A stretch of DNA of 64,000 nt from Hyphomicrobiaceae bacterium (GCA_016793635.1 JAEUMD010000010.1:1-64000); one strand, 5' to 3'; shown: positions 9,912-19,032, counted from the first letter of the stretch. Made by a program: numbers and translations. Notes: generated from the sequence alone by a model not told the origin.

Positions 9912-10895
9912 ATGCCGATCGAACCACTCCACCTCACCGCTCGCGCCGAGACGTTTGCGCTCGCCGATGCGTTCGTCATCTCGCGCGGCGCGAAGACGGA
10001 AGCACACGTCATCGTCGCCGAGGTGCGTGATGACGCTGGCCACGTCGGACGCGGTGAAGCCGTGCCCTATGCCCGCTATGGCGAGACGGTTGCCGGCTCG
10101 CTCGCAGTGCTCGACGCCTATTCCGGGCCCCTCGACCGTGACGCCCTACTCACCGCCATGCCGGCTGGCGCCGCGCGTAACGCGCTCGATTGCGCCCTAT
10201 GGGATGTCGCGGCGAAGTCCGGCGCCGTATCGGCCCCGGCGCTGGCCGGCTGCGCATCTCCGGTTCCGGTCGAGACCGCTTACACGCTCTCCCTCGGCTC
10301 TCCCGAAGCGATGGCGGCGAAGGCGCGCAGCGTCGCTCATCTCGGCGTCCTTAAACTCAAGCTCGGCGGCGCGGGAGACGCTGCCCGCATGCTGGCCGTG
10401 CGCGCGGCCCGCCCCGATGCCCGCCTCATCGCCGACGCCAACGAAGCCTGGACGCCCGAGCTTCTCCCGGAGCTGATGGCCGCTGCAGTTCATGCCCGCG
10501 TCGCGCTGATCGAGCAGCCGCTTCCCGCCGGGGCCGACGGCGCACTCGCCGGCATTGCACGCTCTGTCCCAGTCTGTGCCGACGAAAGCGCACACACCGC
10601 AGCCGACCTGCCGGGACTGCGCGACCGCTACGACGCGATCAACATCAAGCTCGACAAGTCGGGGGGGCTCACGGCAGCGCTCGCCATGCGCGACGCGGCG
10701 CGCGCGCTCGGATTTCAGGTGATGATCGGATCAATGGTGGCGACGTCGCTGGCGGCGGCTCCGGCACTCATTCTGGCTCAAGGGGCGGAGTGGGTCGATC
10801 TCGACGGGCCCCTGCTGCTCGCCGGCGACCGGCCGCACGGCCTCGTCATCCGCGATGGCTGGATCGCACCGCCCGAGCGCGAACTTTGGGGTTGA
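9912..10895 (+). CDS. enolase-superfamily epimerase/racemase (dipeptide epimerase or N-acetyl-D-glutamate racemase DgcA type)
   Basis: The 327-residue protein starts MPIEPLHLTARAETF at ATG 9912. It has the muconate-lactonizing subgroup catalytic set in order: the acid/base Lys pair in LKLKLGG, the metal ligands in IADANEAW, LIEQPLP and CADES, and the second catalytic Lys in INIKLDKSGG. The capping-domain motif GRGEAVPYARYGET is also typical. Related enzymes epimerise L-Ala-D/L-Glu from murein recycling or racemise N-acetyl-glutamate. The adjacent DgcN-type gene usually paired with the latter is not in this window, so substrate is open. It follows the coiled-coil gene by 153 bp and converges on the ACP-like gene. 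Confidence 0.85.
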   Translation: MPIEPLHLTARAETFALADAFVISRGAKTEAHVIVAEVRDDAGHVGRGEAVPYARYGETVAGSLAVLDAYSGPLDRDALLTAMPAGAARNALDCALWDVAAKSGAVSAPALAGCASPVPVETAYTLSLGSPEAMAAKARSVAHLGVLKLKLGGAGDAARMLAVRAARPDARLIADANEAWTPELLPELMAAAVHARVALIEQPLPAGADGALAGIARSVPVCADESAHTAADLPGLRDRYDAINIKLDKSGGLTAALAMRDAARALGFQVMIGSMVATSLAAAPALILAQGAEWVDLDGPLLLAGDRPHGLVIRDGWIAPPERELWG

Positions 10896-10905
10896 ACCTG
10901 AGCCC

Positions 10906-11217
10906 TTAAACGCGCTCGGCGACGGTCGACATCCAGCCGCCCTTCTTGCGCGGGCGCTGCACGTAGGCGCGCGGCGCGTCCTTAGCCGCGAGCCCGGCCG
11001 CTATAACGTCCAGCAGATCACCCACCGTCGCCGGATCGTCGTCGCCGACGGGCTCGGCGCGGACCGAGAACGCATCCTCGATGTCGAGCAGGATGACGGG
11101 GATGTCGAGCACGTCGATACCGAGGCGCGCGAGGCTCGTCCCTGCGTCGAGCGTAAGAATCTCGTGTCCGGCATACTTGGCGAGGATGGCGGCGAGGGTC
11201 TGCTTCTGAGCGGTCAT
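10906..11217 (-). CDS. acyl-carrier-protein-like protein lacking the phosphopantetheine Ser
   Basis: The 103-residue protein resembles an acyl carrier protein: LTLDAGTSLARLGIDVLDIP aligns with the ACP helix-II entry, and LLDIEDAFSV with the following helix. The Ser that carries 4'-phosphopantetheine (D-S-L) is Val here (D-V-L, codon GTG), so it cannot be a conventional carrier. The C-terminus carries a basic extension (QRPRKKGGWM). It ends 11 bp from the convergently transcribed epimerase. It could be a structural or regulatory ACP paralogue. The family assignment rests on pattern only. Confidence 0.6.
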   Translation of the reverse strand: MTAQKQTLAAILAKYAGHEILTLDAGTSLARLGIDVLDIPVILLDIEDAFSVRAEPVGDDDPATVGDLLDVIAAGLAAKDAPRAYVQRPRKKGGWMSTVAERV

Positions 11218-11433
11218 GGCGTGAGCCTCGGTTGCGGTTGTCCGTTGCCGAGAACTCTAGCAACGGCCCGCGACTCCTCCTGTTCCCGAAGGAACCAGCC
11301 GGACGGAAACGTCGAACCGCGTTTCCCGTCGCCCCCCCCAACGTCCGTCACCCCACCTCCGTCGCCCTTGCGCGCCGTAATCGCGGTGTCGCATACGTGC
11401 TTCAATTGTCCGGGCGGACAAGGGGAGAGCACC

Positions 11434-13080
11434 ATGGCGGTCGAGGCGAACGGCGAACGGGGCACCAGCGGCGGGACCAGCCAGGGCGAGCGCGCCGAGG
11501 CAGACTCCAACGTGATCGTCCGTCACTTCCGTCACATCACGCTCTGGCCGCTCCAGATCCTGCCCGCGGGCGACGGCCTCGGCGACAAAGCGGAGACGCT
11601 TCTCGATAGCCTGTCCCCCGAGACGTGGCAGCTCGTCGAAGACGAATTCGGAGCTGGCGACGGATCGTTCCAGGAGCGCCACTACCGCGAATTCGTCAGC
11701 TTCCTGCCGCACGTGCAGCGCTTCCTCTACGGCGACGCGGAGGGTCCGACGCGCAGCCTGACCGACGCTGAAGCCCCTCTCAAGGTCTACCGCCGGACAG
11801 ACATCTCGGCCCTTCGCATCACGCTGCGGCCGGGCGCGGAGCCCGTCACATGCCGCGTCGCGCACGTCGACCTGCACTTCTTCCACGATGTCGATGCGAT
11901 GATCCTTGCCTGTGAGATCGAGGCGTCCAACCTGCCGCTCGCGACGGTGAAGGACATCGTCTACCGGTTCGGGCGCGCCTATCCGCCGGGCTGGACGGCC
12001 GAGGGCGAGCCGCTTCACTGCGCTGCCCGCGTCGAATGGCTCGGCGTCGACGGCCGTGTGCTGGCGGTCTCGGACTACGACAAGCGCCAGGACTACCTCG
12101 ACTTCGTCGGTCACCACCGCGCACCGCGCGTCGCCGCGCACTGGTCGTTCGCGTTGGCGCCATTCCGCTCGTATGCCGATCCTGGAACGAGCCCGCTGCT
12201 CTATCGGCAGATCGAGTACTACCGCATGCCCGAGATGACCTATCTCGTGGTGGATCGCCTCGCCGATCTCTCGCGCGCGGACTACGTGCGGCTGACGTTC
12301 GCCTCCGGACCCGGCAAACGCGACGAGACACCCTATTCGGGACGCACGCTCGCCGACTTCGAAGGCCGCTATTGCTACGACCGCTTCTACGACGAGCGCG
12401 GCCGCGGCGCGGCCCAGAACACACGCTTCCTGAGCTGCGGCCACGCATTCACCGTTATCGCCGAAGGACGCGATACGAGTCTGTTCGACAACGAGCGCGG
12501 CCTGCTCGGGCAGTTCCGCCACCAATATTACCTGCTGTTCCTCATCAGCCATTTCCACAAGGCGTCGATCCTGATGCTGTCCGACCGCCTCGTCGCCACC
12601 ATCAAGCGGCTCAACCCGAAGAACCCGCGCTCCGTCGTCACCTTCCGCCGCGCGGTGTACGCGCTACAGGAAGCCTTCATGCGCTTCACGCAACGCTACT
12701 GGTTCACCGAGGTCTCGGACCAGGTGCAGGCGCGCGATCTCTTCCACATGCAGCTCTCCCACCTCGGCAACGAGGCGCTCTACCGCGATCTGCGCTCGGA
12801 GCTGTTCGACACGGTGCAGTATCTCGATTCCGACCTCCTGCGGCGCCAGTCGAGCTCGATGCACCGCCTGACCACGGTGACCATTCTCGGCCTGATCGGC
12901 ACCACCGCGACAGGCTATCTCGGCATGAACCTGATCGACGAGACGGCGGCGCCACTGGCGAGCAAGATCGCAATGTTTCTCGTCGTGCTCGGCGCCGTGG
13001 CCGCGCTCACCTTCCTCATCATCACCGTTTCCGCCCGCATCACGCGGCTGTTCGACTGGATGTCCGGCGAGAAGAGTTGA
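11434..13080 (+). CDS. CorA-like membrane protein with C-terminal GMN motif
   Basis: From ATG 11434 (preceded by AAGGGGAGAGC) the protein is 548 residues; the much longer upstream open frame covers the antisense ACP-like gene and is discarded. The first 440 or so residues are a soluble alpha/beta-rich cytoplasmic region. A long helical stretch leads into the first membrane segment, which ends TATGYLGMNLID (GMN at about 497-499), then a short acidic loop and a second membrane segment (about 513-535) with a short basic end. TM1-GMN-loop-TM2 at the extreme C-terminus is the CorA Mg2+ channel plan. The N-terminal part does not look like standard CorA, so this may be a distant member with unknown ion specificity. 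Confidence 0.7.
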   Translation: MAVEANGERGTSGGTSQGERAEADSNVIVRHFRHITLWPLQILPAGDGLGDKAETLLDSLSPETWQLVEDEFGAGDGSFQERHYREFVSFLPHVQRFLYGDAEGPTRSLTDAEAPLKVYRRTDISALRITLRPGAEPVTCRVAHVDLHFFHDVDAMILACEIEASNLPLATVKDIVYRFGRAYPPGWTAEGEPLHCAARVEWLGVDGRVLAVSDYDKRQDYLDFVGHHRAPRVAAHWSFALAPFRSYADPGTSPLLYRQIEYYRMPEMTYLVVDRLADLSRADYVRLTFASGPGKRDETPYSGRTLADFEGRYCYDRFYDERGRGAAQNTRFLSCGHAFTVIAEGRDTSLFDNERGLLGQFRHQYYLLFLISHFHKASILMLSDRLVATIKRLNPKNPRSVVTFRRAVYALQEAFMRFTQRYWFTEVSDQVQARDLFHMQLSHLGNEALYRDLRSELFDTVQYLDSDLLRRQSSSMHRLTTVTILGLIGTTATGYLGMNLIDETAAPLASKIAMFLVVLGAVAALTFLIITVSARITRLFDWMSGEKS

Positions 13081-13229
13081 CGAGGGCCCGTGCCAGAAAA
13101 AGCACACACCGTGCTTTCTCGATCCGCTTGATCAATGCGCCATTTGATTTTCGCGCCATTCCGCGACATTTTTAACATCGACTTCGTTTTTTCTCTTGTT
13201 TCAATGTTCAGATCGTTTTCGGGTCAGCC

Positions 13230-14258
13230 ATGTTGTTCCTGCGTCGTGGCACGATTTGCGCGGGTGCGCTCGCGCTCTCTGCATGTTCCATTCATCCCCT
13301 TCCGAACGATTATGCCCGGGAGGCGACACACGACATCGTCGAAGCCATCCGCTGCGAAACGCGGCGCGCGCTCATCCATGAGCTATTGGTTTTTCTCGAA
13401 AAGTCTCCAGTTGTGAAAACACAACAAATGGCGGCGGATCTGAGATCGGGCCGGCTCAAATTCGCCGACGCGAATCCGGAAAACCTCGATAACGATACGC
13501 GGGACGGCGTCGAGAAATTCCGCTATGCGGGTATCGCCTATGCCTTCACCCTCACGATCACCGAGAACGACAATGCCACCGGCAACGCCGCGTTGGAGCT
13601 GCCGCTGACGTACGGAACGGTAACGCTCGGACTGAAGGCCGGCGCGGAGAAGAAGCGCATCGCCGAGCGCGTAGTGAAGGTCAGTGACGCGTTCGGTGAA
13701 CTTGTCACGGAACGCGAACCCGATTGCAGCGATTACCCCGAACGGGCGCCAAACTTCGTCTACCCGATCACCGGCGAAATCGGCATCGATGAAACCATCG
13801 AGACGTTCATCAAGGTCGCCAACGAAACGAGCAAGGTCGGCGAATATTCCGATGAGCTGACGTTCACGACCAAGCTGTTGAAACAGATCAAACCGGCCAT
13901 CAAGCTGACCAAGGTCGTACCGAACCGCGTGCGGCTCGCCAGCGCCGATATGGATCTCAATGCCGACCGGCAGGATGTCCATAAGGTGAAGCTGGTGCTG
14001 ACCGACCAGCGCAAAAAGTCCATCGAATACGGCGTGCGCCGCATCAAGCTCACCGACGGCGTAACGCTCGAAGTCCCATTTCCGAAAGAACCGCGCGTGG
14101 CTCCGGTCAAGAAAACGGGCGGAAAGGGTGCCTTCGGCGTCACGAAACAAGAGAGCGAATCCATCAAGCGTAACGCGCTCGAAGCACTCGACCGCAGCAT
14201 TTCGCTAAAGAACCTCGAGACGCTTCAGAAGATCGAAGGATTCATCAATCAGCAGTAG
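13230..14258 (+). CDS. putative lipoprotein of unknown function
   Basis: The 342-residue product begins MLFLRRGTICAGALALSACS, a lipoprotein signal with lipobox LSAC (Cys19). The mature region includes LPLTYGTVTLGLKAGAEKKR, suggesting beta-rich structure, and a Lys-rich C-terminal half ending in a helix with LKNLETLQKIEGF. The AT-rich leader (13105-13229) and less extreme GC content of the gene differ from the neighbours, possibly a sign of horizontal origin or simply of a lineage-specific gene. Neither neighbour suggests a function and I do not recognise the family. Confidence 0.7.
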   Translation: MLFLRRGTICAGALALSACSIHPLPNDYAREATHDIVEAIRCETRRALIHELLVFLEKSPVVKTQQMAADLRSGRLKFADANPENLDNDTRDGVEKFRYAGIAYAFTLTITENDNATGNAALELPLTYGTVTLGLKAGAEKKRIAERVVKVSDAFGELVTEREPDCSDYPERAPNFVYPITGEIGIDETIETFIKVANETSKVGEYSDELTFTTKLLKQIKPAIKLTKVVPNRVRLASADMDLNADRQDVHKVKLVLTDQRKKSIEYGVRRIKLTDGVTLEVPFPKEPRVAPVKKTGGKGAFGVTKQESESIKRNALEALDRSISLKNLETLQKIEGFINQQ

Positions 14259-14735
14259 CTCGCGCGTCCGCGGGCACGCTTGCAAAGGCCGGCTCGCCTT
14301 CGTGCGCGCCGATCCTAATGCACCGCACGCGGGTGCAAGGGGGGAAGGAAAGCGCGTGCCTTCCATCGAAGACGTCTTTTGAACCCCAGACGTATCGTGC
14401 CGGCTACGATCCATTGAGAAGGATAGCCATCCGTTCCCTTCACGAGTGATGGCCCCCCGGCGCTCCCAACAATCCGCCCACACGTCATGCCGCCCGGGGC
14501 GGTTCCATGATCTTCCTCAATTCTGCACCGTGACACGGCCGCGCTGCACAAGCGCGATTGCTGCCATGCGGCATCGTCTATTTTTTGTGACAGAACAGAG
14601 GACTACATGAGCGCTCGTCAGTAACGCGCCGGTCTGGTTCGTTCACTCCTGGTTGCATCGCAACCTCGTCGTCCGGCGCCCTGCCCGATTTTCGCGCCTC
14701 GCATCGTGCGGGGCGAAACACCTGAGGGATGCGCC
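14259..14735. other. 477-bp intergenic region, no gene seen
   Basis: The region lies between the lipoprotein gene and the GNAT gene, both on the plus strand. There is no convincing ORF; small open frames have implausible composition. A T-rich TATTTTTTGTG lies near 14580 but the upstream stem is too weak to call a terminator. It presumably carries the promoter for the GNAT gene. Confidence 0.4.
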
Positions 14736-15260
14736 ATGACCAAAGATGCAGCCGTCGATCTCGACACCAAAACCGGCTTCCGCTTCCACGTGCGGCCCGC
14801 CGAGGACACCGACGACGCCGCGCTCACCGAATTCTTTGAACACGTCACCAAGGACGACCTGCGCTTCCGCTTCCTCACTGCCGTCCAGCACGTCTCGCCG
14901 AAACAGATCGAGGCGATGACGCACGTCGACCACGAGCGCACCGAGGACTATCTGGTGTTCGAGGTCGGCGGCGACCGCATCATCGGCAACGCCATGCTTG
15001 CGGCGGACAAGAAGCTCGAGGTGGCCGAGGTCGCTTTCACCGTCCACGAGGACTTCAAGGGCAAGGGCATCGAGACCGAGCTGCTCCAGTATGTTCGCGA
15101 CCGCGCCAAGGCCAAGGGCATCAAGAAGCTGCAGTCGATCGAGAGCCGCGAGAACCATTGCACCATCGATCTCGAGAAGCGTCTCGGCTTCAAGGCGAAG
15201 CGCATCGACGGCGAGCCCATGCTGGTGCTGCTCGAGGCCAATCTCGATCAGGCCGCCTGA
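14736..15260 (+). CDS. GNAT family N-acetyltransferase
   Basis: The 174-residue protein from ATG 14736 (GAGGG 8 nt upstream) is a single GNAT domain. Visible elements are the N-terminal RFHVRPAEDTDDAAL strand-helix, the LRFRFLTAVQ motif also seen in the acetyltransferase domain of Pat-type protein acetyltransferases, the central beta-strand VAEVAFTV, and the acetyl-CoA loop HEDFKGKGIETEL, a variant of R/Q-x-x-G-x-G/A. It would transfer an acetyl group from acetyl-CoA in the cytoplasm; the acceptor is unknown. A strong terminator follows the stop by about 50 bp, so it is probably monocistronic. Confidence 0.85.
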   Translation: MTKDAAVDLDTKTGFRFHVRPAEDTDDAALTEFFEHVTKDDLRFRFLTAVQHVSPKQIEAMTHVDHERTEDYLVFEVGGDRIIGNAMLAADKKLEVAEVAFTVHEDFKGKGIETELLQYVRDRAKAKGIKKLQSIESRENHCTIDLEKRLGFKAKRIDGEPMLVLLEANLDQAA

Positions 15261-15309
15261 ACGGGCCGATACGGTCCCTCGCGATCGAGGGACGCGAAGG
15301 GGGAGTGGA

Positions 15310-15345
15310 AACGGCCGCGCAGCGCTGCGCGGCCGTTGCTTTTTC
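15310..15345 (+). terminator. Rho-independent terminator of the GNAT gene
   Basis: A perfect 14-bp palindromic stem beginning AACGGCCGCGCAGC (15310-15337) is followed by GCTTTTTCT. It is well placed 50 bp downstream of the GNAT stop codon. Confidence 0.88.
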
Positions 15346-15557
15346 TCGGTCTTCCCGTCCTCACGCCCCGTGCGGCGTATTGGGGGGGCGGCCGGCCGAT
15401 ACGTGAAGTGTTCCAAACCTTCAATGCCGAACGCTTCGGGCGCGCAACATGACGGGAGACCGATCGCGACGCGTCGGCTTCGCCCGCACCAGCCCTTCGC
15501 ACCTCCAGTCCCTCTCACCCCCGGCCCTTCGCACCACCGAAACCCCGAGACGCGGTC

Positions 15558-16775
15558 TCACCAGAACGGACGACCGTCCCATCGCCGCTTGAGAACCAGC
15601 GCAGCGCAGAGCCCGACGGCTGCTACGACCGCCATCGCCCAATATGTGTCACTGCCGATGCGCGCGTAGAGCAGGCCCGAGAGTATCGTCGCGCCGCCGT
15701 GCATGATGCCCGCCGCGACAGCCGAACAGAGCGCCTGAGCCGTGCCACCCGCCTCCTCCGGAACAGCGAGCCCGATGAAATGGATCGCGCCGAGATGCGC
15801 GGCGCCATAGGTGAGCCCGTGCAGCACTTGCAGCGGCACCAGCACGGCGAGCGGCGGATCGAGTGCCATCGCGGCCCAGCGCGCCACCGCCGCCGCCCCG
15901 CCCGCGACCAGCAGGCCGAGTGCACCGAACCGCTGCACGAACGGCGCCGACCAGGCGAACAGAGCAATCTCGGTCAAGACGCCGATCGCCCAGAGCGTAC
16001 CGATCCAGGCCGGCGACAGGCCCTGCGCCTGCCAGATGATCGAACCGAACGTGTAGAACGCCGCATGCGACGCCATCACCGTTCCGATCGCGACGAGAAA
16101 CAGCAGAAAGCGCGCATCGCGCGCCAGACGTAGCACCGTGGCGCGATCCACCCCGCGGGCGGCGGGCGCCGCGGCACTCGTGCCGGTATGTCCACCTTGC
16201 CCGGCGCGCGCGCCCACCACCGGCTCGGCGCGGAGCCAATCGCGGCGCGGCAGTGCATAGGCGGCCCACACCGTGACAAGGCCGCCCGCCACGATCAGCC
16301 AGATGCCGGCTCCGCGCCCCTGTGCCTCGATGACGGTGCCGCCGATGAAGCTTGCCGCGATGAAGGTCAGCGAGCCCCACAGCCGCATGCGCCCATAATC
16401 GAGACCGCGCCGGACGCCCGCGATCGCCACCGTTTCGGTCAGCGGCATGATCGTCCAGGTTGTGATCGCCATCGACGCACTGACAAGGAGGATCGGCCAG
16501 AACCCGAACGACTGGCTCAGCAGCAGTGCGAGCGCCAGCACCGCCCACGCCAGCATGAGAATGACCCGCCGGTGATCCTGCATCCGGTCTGCGGCATAGG
16601 CGACCGCGGGTGTGAACGCGATGCGCAGAAAATACGGCACCGATGTCACAACGCCGATCTCGGCGGCCGTGAGCCCCCGCCACTCGAGCCAAAGCGGCAG
16701 ATAGGGGATGTGGATGCCGTAGATGAGGAACAGCGCCGCGAAAAAGATGCTGACCCTGACGCCGTAGCCCGCCAT
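15558..16775 (-). CDS. MFS transporter, phenylpropionate-permease-like (MFS_1_like)
   Basis: The 405-residue inner-membrane protein from ATG 16775 has about 12 hydrophobic segments with a longer polar loop near the middle (GARAGQGGHTGTSAAAPAAR). The N-terminal signature YLPLWLEWRGLTAAEIG followed by YAADRMQDHR (the loop 2-3 motif with Asp and Arg) and LTETVAIA is characteristic of the HcaT/LacY-like branch of the major facilitator superfamily. It should be a proton-coupled symporter of a small organic solute. The longer open frame to 16892 has a Cys/Arg-rich extension that looks non-coding. It is convergent with the GNAT gene; no catabolic genes are adjacent to indicate the substrate. Confidence 0.85.
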   Translation of the reverse strand: MAGYGVRVSIFFAALFLIYGIHIPYLPLWLEWRGLTAAEIGVVTSVPYFLRIAFTPAVAYAADRMQDHRRVILMLAWAVLALALLLSQSFGFWPILLVSASMAITTWTIMPLTETVAIAGVRRGLDYGRMRLWGSLTFIAASFIGGTVIEAQGRGAGIWLIVAGGLVTVWAAYALPRRDWLRAEPVVGARAGQGGHTGTSAAAPAARGVDRATVLRLARDARFLLFLVAIGTVMASHAAFYTFGSIIWQAQGLSPAWIGTLWAIGVLTEIALFAWSAPFVQRFGALGLLVAGGAAAVARWAAMALDPPLAVLVPLQVLHGLTYGAAHLGAIHFIGLAVPEEAGGTAQALCSAVAAGIMHGGATILSGLLYARIGSDTYWAMAVVAAVGLCAALVLKRRWDGRPFW

Positions 16776-16988
16776 GCCGACCGCTCGAACAGATTCGACC
16801 GCGCGCCCGAAACCCTTCGCGCATCCGCCGCATATCACGATTTCAGGTGGGCGGAACCGCCACCGGGCGCGACAGACCTGTGAGCAACTCACCGATCGGG
16901 TGCCAAACCAGGGTCCCGTGCCCCACCTGCAACTGAGAATCGTCTAGGTGTGATGGGAAATCGTTGCAACGACACGGGATTGGGGATC

Positions 16989-17645
16989 ATGTCTGAAGCG
17001 AGCGCGAATGCGACAACGGAAGCGGAGCTCGAGTACCGCGCCATCGAGCAGACGCTGCTGGAGACGCCACGCGGGCGCTGGTTTCTCGCCGAGCACGGGC
17101 GCCGCGCCCGCCGGCTGGACATGGCCGTGCTCGAGGACGCCATCGGCAAGCTCAGCTCTTCGCTCGAGCAGCCCCCGGCGATTCTCGGCCTGATGCGCAT
17201 CGAGATCGAGAAGCTGTCGAGCTTCATCGCCGAGACACGGTTCGACCTCACCGCACGTTCCGGGCCGAAGCTGTCGCTCGAGGGCGACGGAGCCAAGGCT
17301 GCGCCCGGCGAGGCGGTGTCTCCCGTCATGCGCATGCTGCAGATGGCCGAGAGCATCCACGAGCTCACCTGGACGCTGCACGAAGACGAGCTCGACCCGA
17401 AGAGCTGCGAGGCCATCGCGCGCAATGCCTCGATGCTCTATGCGGTCAGCCGCCAGCAGGCGATGGAGTCGGAGCGGACGCTCAAGTTCGCCGATGCACT
17501 GGACGACACCACCAACCGCCTCACCATCCTGCTCGATACGCTGCTGCACGAGTTGCAGGCCTATGGCTCGGAGCCCTCTGCCCCGCCCGTCATCGACGAG
17601 CCGGCGGAACCGATTGGCGACGAGCCGCAGCGCGCTGCGGGCTGA
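16989..17645 (+). CDS. conserved helical protein of unknown function
   Basis: The 218-residue, Glu/Leu-rich, probably all-helical cytoplasmic protein starts MSEASANATTEAELEYRAIE at ATG 16989. It carries the motif LETPRGRWFLAEHGRRARR near the N-terminus, which I recall from alphaproteobacterial hypothetical proteins sometimes linked to chemotaxis or CheZ-like names. The C-terminus is a Pro/Glu tail. It is divergent from the MFS gene with about 210 bp between. There are no catalytic motifs and I do not assign a function. Confidence 0.7.
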   Translation: MSEASANATTEAELEYRAIEQTLLETPRGRWFLAEHGRRARRLDMAVLEDAIGKLSSSLEQPPAILGLMRIEIEKLSSFIAETRFDLTARSGPKLSLEGDGAKAAPGEAVSPVMRMLQMAESIHELTWTLHEDELDPKSCEAIARNASMLYAVSRQQAMESERTLKFADALDDTTNRLTILLDTLLHELQAYGSEPSAPPVIDEPAEPIGDEPQRAAG

Positions 17646-17687
17646 CCCGCGTTTCATTTCAGGTCGCATTTCAGGCATGGAATGCCA

Positions 17688-17716
17688 AATGGCCGGGCTC
17701 GCCCCGGCCATTGTCG
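17688..17716. terminator. terminator hairpin between convergent genes
   Basis: The stem AATGGCCGGG / CCCGGCCATT with a 5-nt loop lies between the stop of the helical protein (17645) and the stop of the lytic transglycosylase (17779). The U-rich side is short (TTGTCGTTT on the plus strand), so it may serve either gene. Confidence 0.6.
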
Positions 17717-17778
17717 TTTATCGACACGAACGGGGGCATCATGTCTGTGAAGACGGCTGATCGCCCTTGGCATTTCAC

Positions 17779-19032
17779 TCAGCGCGATGCGGCGTTGCCG
17801 AGCTTCTTCAGCACCGCCTCTCCCGGCCAGCAGTCGACCGGAAGGCCCGCGGACTTCTGATACGTGCCGACGAGACGGCGGGTGTTGGAGCCGATGAATC
17901 CGTCGATCTTGTCGACCGGGTATCCCGCCTTCTGCAAGCCCGTCTGCACGCCGCGGATCAACGCCGTGCGCTGTGGCCCTATCGGCTTCCAGGGCGTGAT
18001 GAAATCGCCGCCGCCAGCGATGCGGTCGGCGAGATTGCCGACGAACGTGGCGTAGAGATCCGACGTGTTGTAGCGCCGGATGACCTGGAAGTTTTCGAGC
18101 GCCAGGAACGACGGCCCGAACGCACCGGCCGGCGACATCAGGTAAGCTTGATCGTCCATCACCTCGGCCGGGAATGGCTTGCCGCCGGCCCGCTTGAACC
18201 CGAGCGCCATCCATTCACGAATGGCGCGCGATCCGGGCGGCCCTTCGAGCGAGCAATCCGACGAGGCCGGGATGACGACCTCATAGCCCCATGTGCGCCC
18301 GCGCACCCACCCCTTGGCCTGGAGCTGGCGTGCGGCGGACGCGAGCGCGTCTGGGACCGAGTCGAACAGATCGGCGAGACCGTCGCTGTCGTGGTCGCGC
18401 GCGTGGGCATAGAACTCGGACGGCAAGAACTGCGTCTGGCCGATGGCGCCGGCCCAGGAAGCGCGCATCTTCGCCCGCGGAATGCCATCCTCCAGCATCT
18501 TGATCGCCAGGATCAGCTCGGCCCGGAACATCTCCTTGCGCCGGCCGACGTAGGCCTGCGTCGCCAGAACACGGATGGCGTCGTGCGGCAGCTTGTAGGT
18601 GCCGAACGCCGTTTCGCGGCCCCAGATCGCGAGCACCGAATAGCGGTCGACGCCGTACTTTTCCTCGATGCCGTCGAGCGCCTTCGCGAACGTGCGCCCA
18701 AGAGCGCGCCCCTGACCTGCAAGACGTTCGAGCGTCGGCGCATTGAGATACTCGCGCGGTTCGCGGGTGAACTCCGCCTGGCCCACCATTGTTGGCAACG
18801 TCTTGCCGGGCAGGACGAGATCAGGCAGCGAGAGATCGGGCTCGAGCCCCGCGATCGCGACGTCGAAGGTGGTACGGCGGATGCCCTGCTGCTTCGCATC
18901 CGGCCACAGGCCCTCAAGAAACTCCTTGAACGACGGCTCCGCGGCGCGCGACTGCGTGACGACGAGGAGGCCGACTACGGCGAGCACGGCCGCGACCCAC
19001 AGCAGACGCCCCCAGATGCTGGCACCTCGCAT
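17779..19032 (-). CDS. lytic murein transglycosylase, MltB type, with peptidoglycan-binding domain
   Basis: The 417-residue protein from ATG 19032 starts with a membrane-spanning signal (VAAVLAVVGLLVVTQSRAAE). The catalytic SLT_2 domain follows: FKEFLEGLWPDAKQQGI, the catalytic Glu in IWGRETAFG (about residue 140), the substrate motif WAGAIGQTQFLPS, and FDSVPDALASAARQL. A C-terminal peptidoglycan-binding domain (about residues 350-410) contains QTGLQKAGYPVDKIDGFIG. The enzyme cleaves glycan strands with formation of 1,6-anhydro-MurNAc in the periplasm. This connects functionally, though not by operon, with the anhydro-MurNAc kinase gene at the end of the window. Confidence 0.92.
   Translation of the reverse strand: MRGASIWGRLLWVAAVLAVVGLLVVTQSRAAEPSFKEFLEGLWPDAKQQGIRRTTFDVAIAGLEPDLSLPDLVLPGKTLPTMVGQAEFTREPREYLNAPTLERLAGQGRALGRTFAKALDGIEEKYGVDRYSVLAIWGRETAFGTYKLPHDAIRVLATQAYVGRRKEMFRAELILAIKMLEDGIPRAKMRASWAGAIGQTQFLPSEFYAHARDHDSDGLADLFDSVPDALASAARQLQAKGWVRGRTWGYEVVIPASSDCSLEGPPGSRAIREWMALGFKRAGGKPFPAEVMDDQAYLMSPAGAFGPSFLALENFQVIRRYNTSDLYATFVGNLADRIAGGGDFITPWKPIGPQRTALIRGVQTGLQKAGYPVDKIDGFIGSNTRRLVGTYQKSAGLPVDCWPGEAVLKKLGNAASR

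Noticed and set aside
10855-11433. In-frame N-terminal extension of the CorA-like gene
   Set aside because: It overlaps the ACP-like gene on the other strand and reads Arg/Pro-rich; ATG 11434 has a good ribosome-binding site.
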